The position numbers and the translations under genes are program-made. 51,719 nucleotides of DNA from CAYNFR01 sp964396595 (GTDB lineage: Bacteria > Bacteroidota > Bacteroidia > Chitinophagales > Saprospiraceae): contig CAYNFR010000025.1 of assembly GCA_964396595.1 (NCBI GenBank), forward strand, positions 1 to 51,719. The letters run 5' to 3'. Below are positions 1 to 7,811 of this stretch, piece after piece. The notes under the pieces were generated by a model. It was not told the origin of the DNA, searched no databases, and saw only the letters and a program-made list of their open reading frames with translations. Position 1 is the stretch's first letter. Each line of letters begins with the position of its first letter.

Positions 1-217
1 AAAACTCCGTTACAATACTTGACCCACTGCCCGCCAAAATATTGCTATAATATTTTTCATTACCATACTCGCGATACTCGAGTATGGTATATTGCGCTAT
101 TAAGGATCCACCCCACGGGCTACAAGACAACAGTATCACAGCGGCTAGAGAGAGCCACTTATACTGATTAAATAAGGTACGAACACTTGCTGTTAATAGA
201 TAATTCTTACTATACAT
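1..217 (-). CDS. Secreted protein of unknown function, 5' part only
   Basis: A reverse-strand frame opens with ATG at 217 and stays open to the window edge, giving 72 codons with no stop. The N-terminus is a long signal peptide: a polar, basic stretch (YSKNYLLTASVRTLFNQYKW), then a hydrophobic core LSLAAVILLSC, and a likely cleavage after SLIAQ. LLSC could also serve as a lipobox, so a lipoprotein is possible. The mature start (YTILEYREYGNEKYYSN) is rich in Tyr and Glu; some GLPGLI-type proteins begin like this, but the diagnostic part lies outside the window. No Shine-Dalgarno sequence is visible. A one-mismatch -7 box (TAATTGTG, 238-245) lies 20 nt upstream of the ATG. The protein continues beyond position 1. 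Confidence is fair that it is a gene and low for its family. Confidence 0.6.
   Translation of the reverse strand, partial: MYSKNYLLTASVRTLFNQYKWLSLAAVILLSCSPWGGSLIAQYTILEYREYGNEKYYSNILAGSGSSIVTEF
61..89. repeat. 11-bp inverted repeat inside the partial gene
   Basis: TACCATACTCG (61-71) is the exact reverse complement of CGAGTATGGTA (79-89), with a 7-nt spacer. It falls in the coding region just after the signal peptide, so it may simply reflect codon choice, but the same half-site TACCATA/TATGGTA recurs as an inverted repeat upstream at 271-296. Confidence 0.5.
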
Positions 218-720
218 CCCACTGACTTTATTATGTTCACAATTAATGTCCATGACAATATAATGTTATGTACCATAAGTAGATAGCGATATGGTATAAT
301 TTAACTAAAAAATGATGAAAAATGAGGACAAACACAGGGTAATGATGACGGGGGGGTACTGAGTGGTCAAGTATAAATGATATGAATAGGGAGCGATTCA
401 GGTATTAATGTGATAAAATGTGTCCACCCTTTTCGTAGTCGTCGAGCTCATCATGATAAAACTTAATTATTAATTTTGTCTAAACTTAAGGGTGCAGTCC
501 ACTTAGGGGTTTTTGTGTTTTAACTATTCCACAGCGTTACACGAAGGGGGCACAGAGTTGTATCAAGGCATAATTACTAAAGGTACTCTTTCTTGCCTCC
601 GGATTTTGAATTGCAGCCGGATTTATCTGGAGGAAAAAAATTAATTAATGTAGAAAGTAGATAGTATATAACCAAGGCGATGTATATACATGCTAATGTG
701 TAATCAGCTATCTTGGCTTG
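218..720. other. Intergenic region between divergent genes
   Basis: About 500 bases with no credible gene. It should hold the promoters of the reverse-strand secreted protein and of the forward symporter. Seen in it: an inverted repeat TACCATA (271-277) / TATGGTA (290-296) with a 12-nt spacer; one exact TAnnTTTG box (TAATTTTG, 471-478), which is far (242 nt) from the symporter ATG; a run of seven G around 350; and an imperfect inverted repeat CCTCCGGAT (596-604) / ATCTGGAGG (625-633). No terminator with a T tract and no recognised riboswitch were found. Confidence 0.5.
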
Positions 721-2103
721 ATGGAGAAGATTAATCAAATAGTTGCTGATTTTGCCTCCTTGGCATGGGGGCTGCCGTTGTTGATATTGTTGATAGGAGG
801 GGGGCTGTATATGTTGATCTTGATCAAAGGACTTCCTTTGTTACAGTTCGGTAGGGCGGTTAATATATTGCGGGGTAGAGAGTCTGGGGGTGAGGAAGAT
901 GATGGGGATATTAGCCATTTCGAGGCATTGTCCACGGCATTGGCATCGACCATCGGGATGGGCAATATAGCGGGTGTGGCGGTTGCCATCTACATAGGCG
1001 GCCCGGGAGCCATCTTCTGGATGTGGGTAAGTGGTATAGTCGGGATGAGCACTAAATTTTTCACTTGCTCGCTAGCGATAATGTACCGAGGCAAAGACTC
1101 TCAAGGCAAAGTCCAAGGAGGCCCCATGTACTTTATCCTTCACGGTCTCGGGGGGAAGTGGCGAGGCATGGCGATTTTTTTTAGTCTTGCTGGATTGATA
1201 GGAGCCTTACCGCTTTTTAATGTAAATCAGCTGACACAGGCGATCAGAGATATCATCCTGATACCGAATGATTTGTACCAAGTACAGACATCCGAATGGA
1301 TCATCGGCTTTCTATTGTGTGGTGCTACGGCGTTGGTTATATTGGGAGGTCTTAAGCGGATCGCATCGGTAGCGTCCATGCTTGTGCCGTTAATGGTGGT
1401 CGTATATTTTGGTTCGGTGGTGCTTATACTGATGATGAATATCGAGCAAGTGCCGCACTACATCGGGCTGATATTTACAGATGCATTCAGTGCGCATTAT
1501 TTTAAAGGAGATGCTTTTCTCGGTGGATCGCTGGGAGGATTGATTTTGCTAGGGATAAGGCGTGGCGCATTTTCTAACGAAGCGGGTATCGGCACAGCGC
1601 CGATGGCACACGGTGCTTCGAAGACTAACGAACCGATCAAGGAGGGACTGGTAGCCATGCTGGGGCCATTTATTGATACATTGGTGGTGTGCACGCTCAC
1701 GGCATTGGCAATACTGGTGACAGGAGTATGGCAGAGTTCTGACAGCAACGGGGTAAGCTTGACGGCGGCGGCTTTTGGAGAGTCTATACCTTATGTCGGT
1801 AGGTATCTCTTGATGATATGCATCACGATATTCAGCGTTTCATCCTTGTTTACCTTCTCGTATTACGGGTCTAAGGCTTTGTCTTTTCTCATTGGCGCGG
1901 AGCGCGCACATTGGTACAACTATTTTTATCTGGCGAGTATATTGCTCGGGGCAGTAACATCACTGGACTTGATGATCAATTTGATAGATGGCTTTTATGC
2001 CTTGATGGCCGTTCCGACCATGACAGCGACCTTGATCCTCGCGCCAAAGGTTGTAGCAGAAACAAAGAAATTTTTGGCGAAGCCAATAAAAGATAAAAAA
2101 TAA
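721..2103 (+). CDS. Sodium:alanine/glycine symporter family protein (AGCS)
   Basis: Inner-membrane secondary transporter of the AGCS family, which couples sodium (or proton) influx to uptake of alanine, glycine or related amino acids. It has about 460 residues, the usual family length, with roughly ten or more hydrophobic segments. Family hallmarks are visible: ALASTIGMGNIAGVAVAI near residue 75, GGPGAIFWMWVSGIVGM near 93, the VQGGPMYF segment near 134, and FSNEAGIGTAPMAH near 285, the strongest signature. A TTG lies directly before the ATG at 721; the ATG is preferred. There is no Shine-Dalgarno sequence. The gene is followed after 63 nt by the bacilliredoxin gene on the same strand, with no obvious functional link. 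The substrate cannot be told from sequence. Confidence 0.93.
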   Translation: MEKINQIVADFASLAWGLPLLILLIGGGLYMLILIKGLPLLQFGRAVNILRGRESGGEEDDGDISHFEALSTALASTIGMGNIAGVAVAIYIGGPGAIFWMWVSGIVGMSTKFFTCSLAIMYRGKDSQGKVQGGPMYFILHGLGGKWRGMAIFFSLAGLIGALPLFNVNQLTQAIRDIILIPNDLYQVQTSEWIIGFLLCGATALVILGGLKRIASVASMLVPLMVVVYFGSVVLILMMNIEQVPHYIGLIFTDAFSAHYFKGDAFLGGSLGGLILLGIRRGAFSNEAGIGTAPMAHGASKTNEPIKEGLVAMLGPFIDTLVVCTLTALAILVTGVWQSSDSNGVSLTAAAFGESIPYVGRYLLMICITIFSVSSLFTFSYYGSKALSFLIGAERAHWYNYFYLASILLGAVTSLDLMINLIDGFYALMAVPTMTATLILAPKVVAETKKFLAKPIKDKK

Positions 2104-2166
2104 AATTGATGTGCAACGAACTTCTTTAAACCATTTAGCATTTTATGATACACTAAATATCTCACA

Positions 2167-2562
2167 ATGAGTTTTTTAAGTAATATGTTTCAGAGCAGGA
2201 AGGTACTTCATGACGAATGGCAAGCTATTACCGATATGAGTGATCTTGATCGCATCGATATTTTATCTCAGTCGCAGCCCATTGTATTATTTAAAGACAG
2301 TCTGACTTGTGGTATAAGTGCTGCTGCACGTCATAGGCTGCATGATGATTGGTCATCATTGGGGAGTGAGGTAAAATTTTATTATCTGGATTTATTGAGC
2401 CATAGAGCTATTTCCAATGAAATTGCTGCGCGGTATAATGTTGTTCATCAATCACCACAGATAATCATCGTCCATAGGGGTAGAAGTGTCTATAACACCT
2501 CACATCACCTGATTTCTATAACTGATCTCAGGGCTGCGCACAGTCGCTTGTCGGGCGATTGA
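2167..2562 (+). CDS. ytxJ: YtxJ-type monothiol bacilliredoxin (BrxC-like, DUF2847)
   Basis: Small cytosolic thioredoxin-fold protein of 131 residues. The family is associated with bacillithiol and is thought to remove bacillithiol from oxidised protein thiols. Seen: the beta-strand-plus-active-site segment PIVLFKDSLTCGIS (about residues 38-51), where the single Cys sits in TCGIS, the position of TCPIS in Bacillus YtxJ; YYLDLLSHRAISNEIAARY; and HQSPQ with the expected cis-proline, followed by IIIVHRGRSVY. There is only one active-site Cys, so a monothiol mechanism is expected. Its last 35 bases overlap the 3' end of the convergent DUF2480 gene. Whether this organism makes bacillithiol is not shown in the window. 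Confidence 0.85.
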   Translation: MSFLSNMFQSRKVLHDEWQAITDMSDLDRIDILSQSQPIVLFKDSLTCGISAAARHRLHDDWSSLGSEVKFYYLDLLSHRAISNEIAARYNVVHQSPQIIIVHRGRSVYNTSHHLISITDLRAAHSRLSGD

Positions 2563-3073
2563 GAATTCTAGGTCGTTTAAAGACAGGCACTGTCGAGCAC
2601 GGCTCTCCATACATGATGCTCTGAGCATAGGGTTGAAGGCGTGCTGTGATATATGCGTAGGCAGATGGCGGTACGGGCTTATCACTACATCCTTTGATAA
2701 CCACACGTTGTTCGGAATAGATAGTGGGATCAATGCTCTCGATATGCTTGGCAAAATGTCCATCCATGAATTGTTCCCTCGTGCCGATGAACACTTGAGC
2801 AGCTTGAGGATTGAGATAACTAGACAACAGCATGTACGCCCATACGGGTATAATGGCATCTGTACTGCAGAAGACTAGCACGATATTATCCCGGTATTGT
2901 GTCCAATCAATTTCCTTTAATGCCGTTCGAAAATCCTTTTCTTTCAATATCAGCCCTTGAAACAGATAATCTTTGATATCGATTTCCAGGATTGTATTCT
3001 TGGGGTAATATTGTTCTAGATTGATGGTGATAATACCGCTTTCTGCGACTCGATTGACTAGTTCTTTCTCCAT
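2528..3073 (-). CDS. DUF2480 family protein
   Basis: Conserved Bacteroidota protein of 181 residues with no known function. It matches the family along its length: ELVNRVAESGIITINLEQYYP at the start, FDIKDYLFQGLILKEKDFR-like residues 30-50, then IPVWAYMLLSSYL, GTREQFMDGHFAKHI and a C-terminal CSDKPVPPSAYAYITARLQP segment with Cys and Pro typical of the family. The 3' ends of this gene and ytxJ overlap by 35 bp in convergent orientation. A one-mismatch -7 box (TCTATTTG on the reverse strand, 3096-3103) lies 22 nt upstream of the ATG, the same spacing as the exact boxes elsewhere in the window. It lies downstream of scpB on the same strand (65 nt gap). Confidence 0.85.
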   Translation of the reverse strand: MEKELVNRVAESGIITINLEQYYPKNTILEIDIKDYLFQGLILKEKDFRTALKEIDWTQYRDNIVLVFCSTDAIIPVWAYMLLSSYLNPQAAQVFIGTREQFMDGHFAKHIESIDPTIYSEQRVVIKGCSDKPVPPSAYAYITARLQPYAQSIMYGEPCSTVPVFKRPRILNRPTSDCAQP

Positions 3074-3138
3074 ATTGATGCCGGAATATGTCTGACAAAT
3101 AGATTAACAAAAAAATCTGGAATACGTTCCCATGAAGT

Positions 3139-3738
3139 TTATTCTTCCTCTAGAGAGCCGATCATTTCTTTGGACTGATTAAATTCTTTTATTGTCGGCA
3201 GATCAGTCTTATCCTTGAGTCCGAAGTGGTTTAGAAACTTTAAGGTGGTGCCATAGGTCAGTGGTCGACCCGGGGTGTCTCTTCTGCCTGTGATTTCTAT
3301 GAGTTCTTTTTCAAGTAATTTTTGGATACTATAATCGCAGCTCACGCCTCTGATGCTTTCCATTTCATTTTTGGTAACGGGCTGTCGGTAAGCGATGATA
3401 GCAAGTGTTTCGAGCGCTGCTTTGGAGAGATTTTTCTTTTCTCGTAGCTTGAGATGTTCAGAGATGATATGATGGTAGGCGGGCTTGGTCATAAATGACC
3501 AACCTTCCGCGATGGAGCTTAGTTGGATAGCTGTGTTGCTATCACCATATTTATTTTGGATATTTCGTAGATACGTGTATATGTCCGTGTCATCGGCCTT
3601 ATGGTCGAATGTGGCTGTGATAGCTTTAGAAATATCTTCAATAGTCAATGGCGCAGGCGAGGAAAACACTAATGCCTCGATATAAAGCTCTAGTTCTGTG
3701 GTATCTGCCTGCTGTATTAGGTCGGTTACTTCGCTCAT
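3139..3738 (-). CDS. scpB: Segregation and condensation protein B
   Basis: ScpB, the winged-helix (kite) subunit of the Smc-ScpA-ScpB condensin that organises and segregates the chromosome. It has 199 residues, normal for the family. Seen: an N-terminal winged-helix with ELYIEALVFSSPAPLTIEDI (residues 16-35), then the second winged-helix with LSKAALETLAIIAYRQPVTK, IRGVSCDYSIQKLLEKELIEITGR and the conserved PGRPLTYGTTLKFLNHFGL segment. An exact -7 box lies 25 nt upstream of the ATG. scpA and smc are not in the window, so the complex is encoded at dispersed loci. Confidence 0.95.
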   Translation of the reverse strand: MSEVTDLIQQADTTELELYIEALVFSSPAPLTIEDISKAITATFDHKADDTDIYTYLRNIQNKYGDSNTAIQLSSIAEGWSFMTKPAYHHIISEHLKLREKKNLSKAALETLAIIAYRQPVTKNEMESIRGVSCDYSIQKLLEKELIEITGRRDTPGRPLTYGTTLKFLNHFGLKDKTDLPTIKEFNQSKEMIGSLEEE

Positions 3739-4097
3739 AGTTGCGACTGAAACATTTTGAGGTCAAATGTACGAGTATTCGGCGCTTATGGAAATTTGAT
3801 TTTTGGGCTTGCCATTTTACTGAATATTAAGATGGGATAAATGGTGTAAACAAACTGTAATCTGTATTAGATCTGTGGTAACTAATCAGTTGCGATCAAT
3901 AGCGCTCCAAAAATGCCATTTCTAATTATCCTGCCGTTCTTTTTTCATCAATAGCTCTGCTATTCACTCAAAAAGGAGCATTGTCTAATAAAAATAGACT
4001 GATTTTTTGACCTGAAAGCATCTGATTGGTTAGTTACGATCTGTGACTTGTTATTAAGGATAATGGGATAATAGTGTAGATGCTTAGTCGCTCTTCC
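3739..4097. other. Intergenic region between proB and scpB
   Basis: About 360 bases holding the scpB -7 box (3764-3771) and otherwise no gene. A short stem GTCTA/TAGAC occurs around 3982-3998, too weak and without a T tract on the right side to be called the proB terminator. No open frame of note. Confidence 0.4.
3764..3771 (-). promoter_or_regulatory. Bacteroidota-type -7 box of scpB
   Basis: On the reverse strand the sequence reads TACATTTG, an exact match to TAnnTTTG, the -7 element of the primary sigma factor in Bacteroidota. It ends 25 nt before the scpB ATG, implying a leader of under 20 nt. No clear -33 TTG is seen. Confidence 0.6.
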
Positions 4098-4883
4098 TCA
4101 ATGTGCTTCTTTACTGACAACTATTTTCGTAAAGGGGAGGGTATTCTGTAAGGCGCGGTTAATAAAATTTTCTTCACCGCCATTGAGTATCCAGGATTCT
4201 ATACCGGCTTCTGCAGCGATGGTGGCAGAGATAATCTTTGACTTCATGCCGCCTGAGCCTAGCATAGAAGTTGAACTTTCGATGGTTGATAAAATGGCGG
4301 CCGGATTTGTGATTATAGAGAGAAGTGAGGCGTCTGGATGATTTTTGGGATCCTTGTCATATACGCCATTTGTGTCAGTCGCGAGAATCAGCAGATCTGC
4401 TTTCAAGAGTACAGCCGTCATGGCCGCTAATTTATCGTTGTCCCCAAACTTTATCTCTTCGGTTGATACAGTGTCATTCTCATTGATGATCGGCACATAG
4501 TGATAATCGAGTAGAGCGCCAATAGTGTTCTTGATATTATCCGCACTGGTATTATTATTAAAATCATAATGAGTAAAGAGGCATTGAGCCATATTTAAAC
4601 CATAATCTCTAAACACTTCTTGGTATATACGCATCAGATGCACCTGGCCGATAGCTGCCAATGCTTGCTTTTCTTGTAGGGATTCAGTCTTGTTAAGTGC
4701 CGTAAATTGTCGAGCGGCGGCAATAGCTCCAGAGCTCACAAGAATAAAGTCAATCTCTTCTTTTAAGGCATAAAATTGAGCGGCTATATCTTCTATTTTA
4801 CCCCTAGAGATGCGGGCGCTTCCTTGTGTCAGCGTCGAACTACCGATTTTGAGGACAACTTTGCGCTTATCTGACTTGACCAT
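4098..4883 (-). CDS. proB: Glutamate 5-kinase
   Basis: Phosphorylates L-glutamate to gamma-glutamyl phosphate, the first step of proline synthesis. The kinase fold of the amino acid kinase family is clear: VVLKIGSSTLTQ (residues 9-20), ILVSSGAIAAARQ (47-59), QALAAIGQVHLMRIYQEVF, VPIINENDTVSTEEIKFGDND with the substrate-binding Asn/Asp, LLILATDTNGVYDKDP and GSGGMKSKIISATIAAEAG. The protein is 261 residues and ends after the kinase domain, so it lacks the C-terminal PUA domain of the 367-residue E. coli enzyme; short forms are common in this phylum. The start codon overlaps the 3' end of proA by 17 bp, so the two are cotranscribed and probably translationally coupled. Confidence 0.95.
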   Translation of the reverse strand: MVKSDKRKVVLKIGSSTLTQGSARISRGKIEDIAAQFYALKEEIDFILVSSGAIAAARQFTALNKTESLQEKQALAAIGQVHLMRIYQEVFRDYGLNMAQCLFTHYDFNNNTSADNIKNTIGALLDYHYVPIINENDTVSTEEIKFGDNDKLAAMTAVLLKADLLILATDTNGVYDKDPKNHPDASLLSIITNPAAILSTIESSTSMLGSGGMKSKIISATIAAEAGIESWILNGGEENFINRALQNTLPFTKIVVSKEAH

Positions 4884-6063
4884 TTCCGTATATAAACCAT
4901 TTGTTCGTAACGAGGTGATTTAGCCCTAGCGGCCCACGATGATGAAGCTTGTCTGTGCTGATGGCTAGCTCTGCACCTATTCCCATTTCGCCACCATCCG
5001 TAAATCTGGTGCTGGTATTGTGGTAAACAGCCGCTGCATCGATGCGCTCCATAAAAAATCCCGCAGTCTCCTCACTTTCGGTCATTATACCCACAGAATG
5101 TCCCCCGCTATACTTATTAATAAAGCCTACGGCGGTATGAATATCTTCTATACTGCCTACAGCAATTTTCATGTCTAGGTACTCTGTGTACCACTCTTGT
5201 TCATCAGCTATGTGCCTAAACCTTGCATCTTTTAATGGTATGGCAGGATCAAGCCGTATATCCACACCATGATCGGACAGCAGATTTAAGAGCGTCGTAA
5301 GTTTTACTTGTATATGCGGCAATGATTGATTGATGAGTACTTTATCAAGTGCATTGCAAGCTGAAATTTTGTTGGTTTTCGCATTGAGAATAACGGTCAG
5401 GACTTTATCCCAGTCGGCATCATCATGAACATAGATGAAGTTATTGCCACGACCGCTAATTAATACCGGGCAAGTAGCGTGCTCTTTGACAAATGCGATG
5501 AGTTTATCCCCGCCTCGTGGTACTATCAGGTCTATTTTACTGGTAGGATTCTTTAAGAAGTCTTGGGTAGCCTGTCTATCCCATTCCAACAATTGAACGG
5601 CATCTCTCTGAATATCATGCATCGCTAAAGCTTCATGCCAGCATTGAACTAAGGCACGATTACTATACAATGCTTCTTTGCCACCTTTGAGTAGAATTCG
5701 ACTATCGGCTTTGAAAGCAACAATTGCCGCTTCAATAGTGACATCGGGGCGAGATTCATAGATAATTAAAATCGTACCAAAAGGAGCTGTCTTGTCGATG
5801 ATGTGCATCCCTTGGGGGTGGTCGTATTGATATCTGATCTGGCCGACCGGATCTGGGGCATTTCTGATGCTCTCGATAGCTCTTAGCATTGATTGGATTT
5901 TGGTAGAATCCAATTTTAATCGGTCATAAAGTGCCTTGTCGGATTGATCGCAATGTCGCAGATCCTGCTCATTGGCAGTAAGGATGTAATCATTCTTCTC
6001 TTCTATCAAGTAATAGAGAGAAGACAAGACGGCATTTCGAGTATCTGTGCTTAGTGACAGCAT
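4867..6063 (-). CDS. proA: Glutamate-5-semialdehyde dehydrogenase (gamma-glutamyl phosphate reductase)
   Basis: Reduces gamma-glutamyl phosphate to glutamate semialdehyde with NADPH, the second proline-synthesis step. It has 398 residues, slightly short at the N-terminus relative to E. coli ProA (417). Seen: DKTAPFGTILIIYESRPDVTIEA around residue 90, LLKGGKEALYSNRAL, LIVPRGGDKLIAFVKEHA, the catalytic-Cys segment NKISACNALDKVLIN near residue 235, and GGHSVGIMTE followed by the C-terminal HRGPLGLNHLVTNKW. The start is supported by an exact -7 box 22 nt upstream (6086-6093). It is the first gene of proA-proB, the reverse of the common proB-proA order. proC is not in the window. Confidence 0.95.
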   Translation of the reverse strand: MLSLSTDTRNAVLSSLYYLIEEKNDYILTANEQDLRHCDQSDKALYDRLKLDSTKIQSMLRAIESIRNAPDPVGQIRYQYDHPQGMHIIDKTAPFGTILIIYESRPDVTIEAAIVAFKADSRILLKGGKEALYSNRALVQCWHEALAMHDIQRDAVQLLEWDRQATQDFLKNPTSKIDLIVPRGGDKLIAFVKEHATCPVLISGRGNNFIYVHDDADWDKVLTVILNAKTNKISACNALDKVLINQSLPHIQVKLTTLLNLLSDHGVDIRLDPAIPLKDARFRHIADEQEWYTEYLDMKIAVGSIEDIHTAVGFINKYSGGHSVGIMTESEETAGFFMERIDAAAVYHNTSTRFTDGGEMGIGAELAISTDKLHHRGPLGLNHLVTNKWFIYGNGQVR

Positions 6064-6085
6064 TGACCTTCATTCATGACTGATG

Positions 6086-6093
6086 CAAAAGTA
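6086..6093 (-). promoter_or_regulatory. -7 box of the proA-proB operon
   Basis: Reverse strand reads TACTTTTG, an exact TAnnTTTG match ending 22 nt before the proA ATG. The spacing equals that seen at other genes here. Confidence 0.6.
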
Positions 6094-6311
6094 ACGAGAA
6101 TAAGGGAGAAGAGAGTGTGCGAGGAAGAGAGATGTATTCGGAGTATCGTTTACTATCCATCAATCATCAAAATTATGGGCATTTACTCCCGGAGATTGCG
6201 CAGATGATAGCAGGAATGGATCAGATCAGCTGAAATATGTAACTAAGCCTTTTATGGCGAGAATCCTTGAGGAAATCTATCAGTGAAAAGCAAACGTCAA
6301 CTGACTCACCA

Positions 6312-7721
6312 CTAAAACCACTTGACCGTGAGGTCAATTAATTTTTGCTTAGCATCTGTGTATGGGGGCATTAGTCTCTCGAGTGCACTCGGCATGTTTT
6401 GTTTAAGTACGGACTTCGCATTTGAAAAAGCTTCGAATCCATACCATCCGCCTGTCTTCCCGATACCACTATTATTCACTCCACCAAATGGAAGTTCGGG
6501 ATTGAAATAATGGACTGCACTGTTGTTGATACATACGCCACCGCTGCGCGTACTGTTCAGTACTTTGTCGATGTTCTTTTTATTACGCGAGTAAATGTAG
6601 AGTCCGAGTGGTTTCTCTCCACGACGGATAATACTGATACACTCATCTATAGAGTCCCAGCCGATAATCGGCAATATCGGCCCGAATATTTCTTTTTGCA
6701 TGACGGTGGCATCCATCGATACATTAGTAAGGAGTGTAGGAGCAATATAGTTTTCGTTTTCTTTCGTCTGTCCACCGGTAAGAATCGTCGCCCCGCGCTC
6801 GACGGCATCCTTGAGATAGCCGGATAGTCTGTGGAAGTGATTAAGATTGATGATCCGCATATAATCTTGTGACTGTGATGGATCATTGCCATAAAAGGAT
6901 TTGAGCTGGGCCTGCAGAGCGGCTTCAAACTTAGCCTTTACCTTATTGTTCACTAGTATATAATCCGGAGCAAGGCATATCTGACCATTGTTAGAAAACT
7001 TAGTCCATCCAATCCGTAAGGCTGCTTTGTTGATATCTGCTGTTTCGTCAATGATGGTGGGGGATTTACCACCCAGTTCCAGTGTTACGCTAGCTAGGTT
7101 TTCTGCGGCAGCGCGCATGACGATTTTTCCGATCTCCGGTGCTCCTGTAAAGAATATATGCCTGAAAGGCAATTTTAGTAATTCTGTGGTAAGCTCTACA
7201 CCGCCTTCGATCACGACCACTTCATTTTCATTGAAGACCTCGTTGACGATTTTTTTGATAACCGCATTGATATTGGGCGTGTGCTCTGATGGCTTTAATA
7301 CACATGGATTTCCTGCGGCTATGGCGGAAACCATAGGCATGAACAGTAATTGGAAAGGATAATTCCAAGGGGCAATGATGAGGCTGACACCTTTGGGTTC
7401 ATACTGAATAAACGAGCTCGAACCGAACATCGACAGTGGTGTGTCTACGGGCTTCCTTGCCATCCACTTGTCGAGCTTGCTATTGATGTGTTTAACCTCA
7501 GATGTAAGCGGGAATATCTCTGTGAGATCTACTTCTGCTGCAGGTTTGTTATACTCTTTGTGAAGAGCAGTACGGATTTCAGATTTGTGATTATTGACTG
7601 AAGTAATGAATTTCTTAAGCAGTGCTTTTCGTTGTTTGGCTGTAGAGGCACCGAAGGCATATTCATTGGCGACTAAAGCATCAAAGGTGCTTCGGATAGT
7701 AGATTCTGTGATGGTGGGCAT
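6312..7721 (-). CDS. NAD(P)-dependent aldehyde dehydrogenase (class 3-like)
   Basis: Oxidises an aldehyde to its carboxylic acid. The 469-residue length and lack of an N-terminal extension resemble the class 3/fatty or aromatic aldehyde dehydrogenases. Seen: LIIAPWNYPFQL (about residues 113-124), GNPCVLKPSEHTPN, the cofactor loop IFFTGAPEIGKIVMRAAA, the general-base Glu in VTLELGGKSPTI (about 215), the catalytic Cys in NNGQICLAPDYILV (about 249), and EIFGPILPI followed by NPELPFGGVNNSGIGKTGG near the C-terminus. It stands alone between the proA operon and the helicase. A perfect 6-bp stem (TTGACC/GGTCAA, 6322-6337) lies just before its stop codon. The true substrate cannot be read from sequence. 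Confidence 0.92.
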   Translation of the reverse strand: MPTITESTIRSTFDALVANEYAFGASTAKQRKALLKKFITSVNNHKSEIRTALHKEYNKPAAEVDLTEIFPLTSEVKHINSKLDKWMARKPVDTPLSMFGSSSFIQYEPKGVSLIIAPWNYPFQLLFMPMVSAIAAGNPCVLKPSEHTPNINAVIKKIVNEVFNENEVVVIEGGVELTTELLKLPFRHIFFTGAPEIGKIVMRAAAENLASVTLELGGKSPTIIDETADINKAALRIGWTKFSNNGQICLAPDYILVNNKVKAKFEAALQAQLKSFYGNDPSQSQDYMRIINLNHFHRLSGYLKDAVERGATILTGGQTKENENYIAPTLLTNVSMDATVMQKEIFGPILPIIGWDSIDECISIIRRGEKPLGLYIYSRNKKNIDKVLNSTRSGGVCINNSAVHYFNPELPFGGVNNSGIGKTGGWYGFEAFSNAKSVLKQNMPSALERLMPPYTDAKQKLIDLTVKWF

Positions 7722-7811
7722 TGCGTGGATATTTAGACCTCTAAATAAAACAATTTATCATTACCGAAGAGCAGATAATTGGCGAAAGGCTTTTCCGCGT
7801 GTGATTGATGT

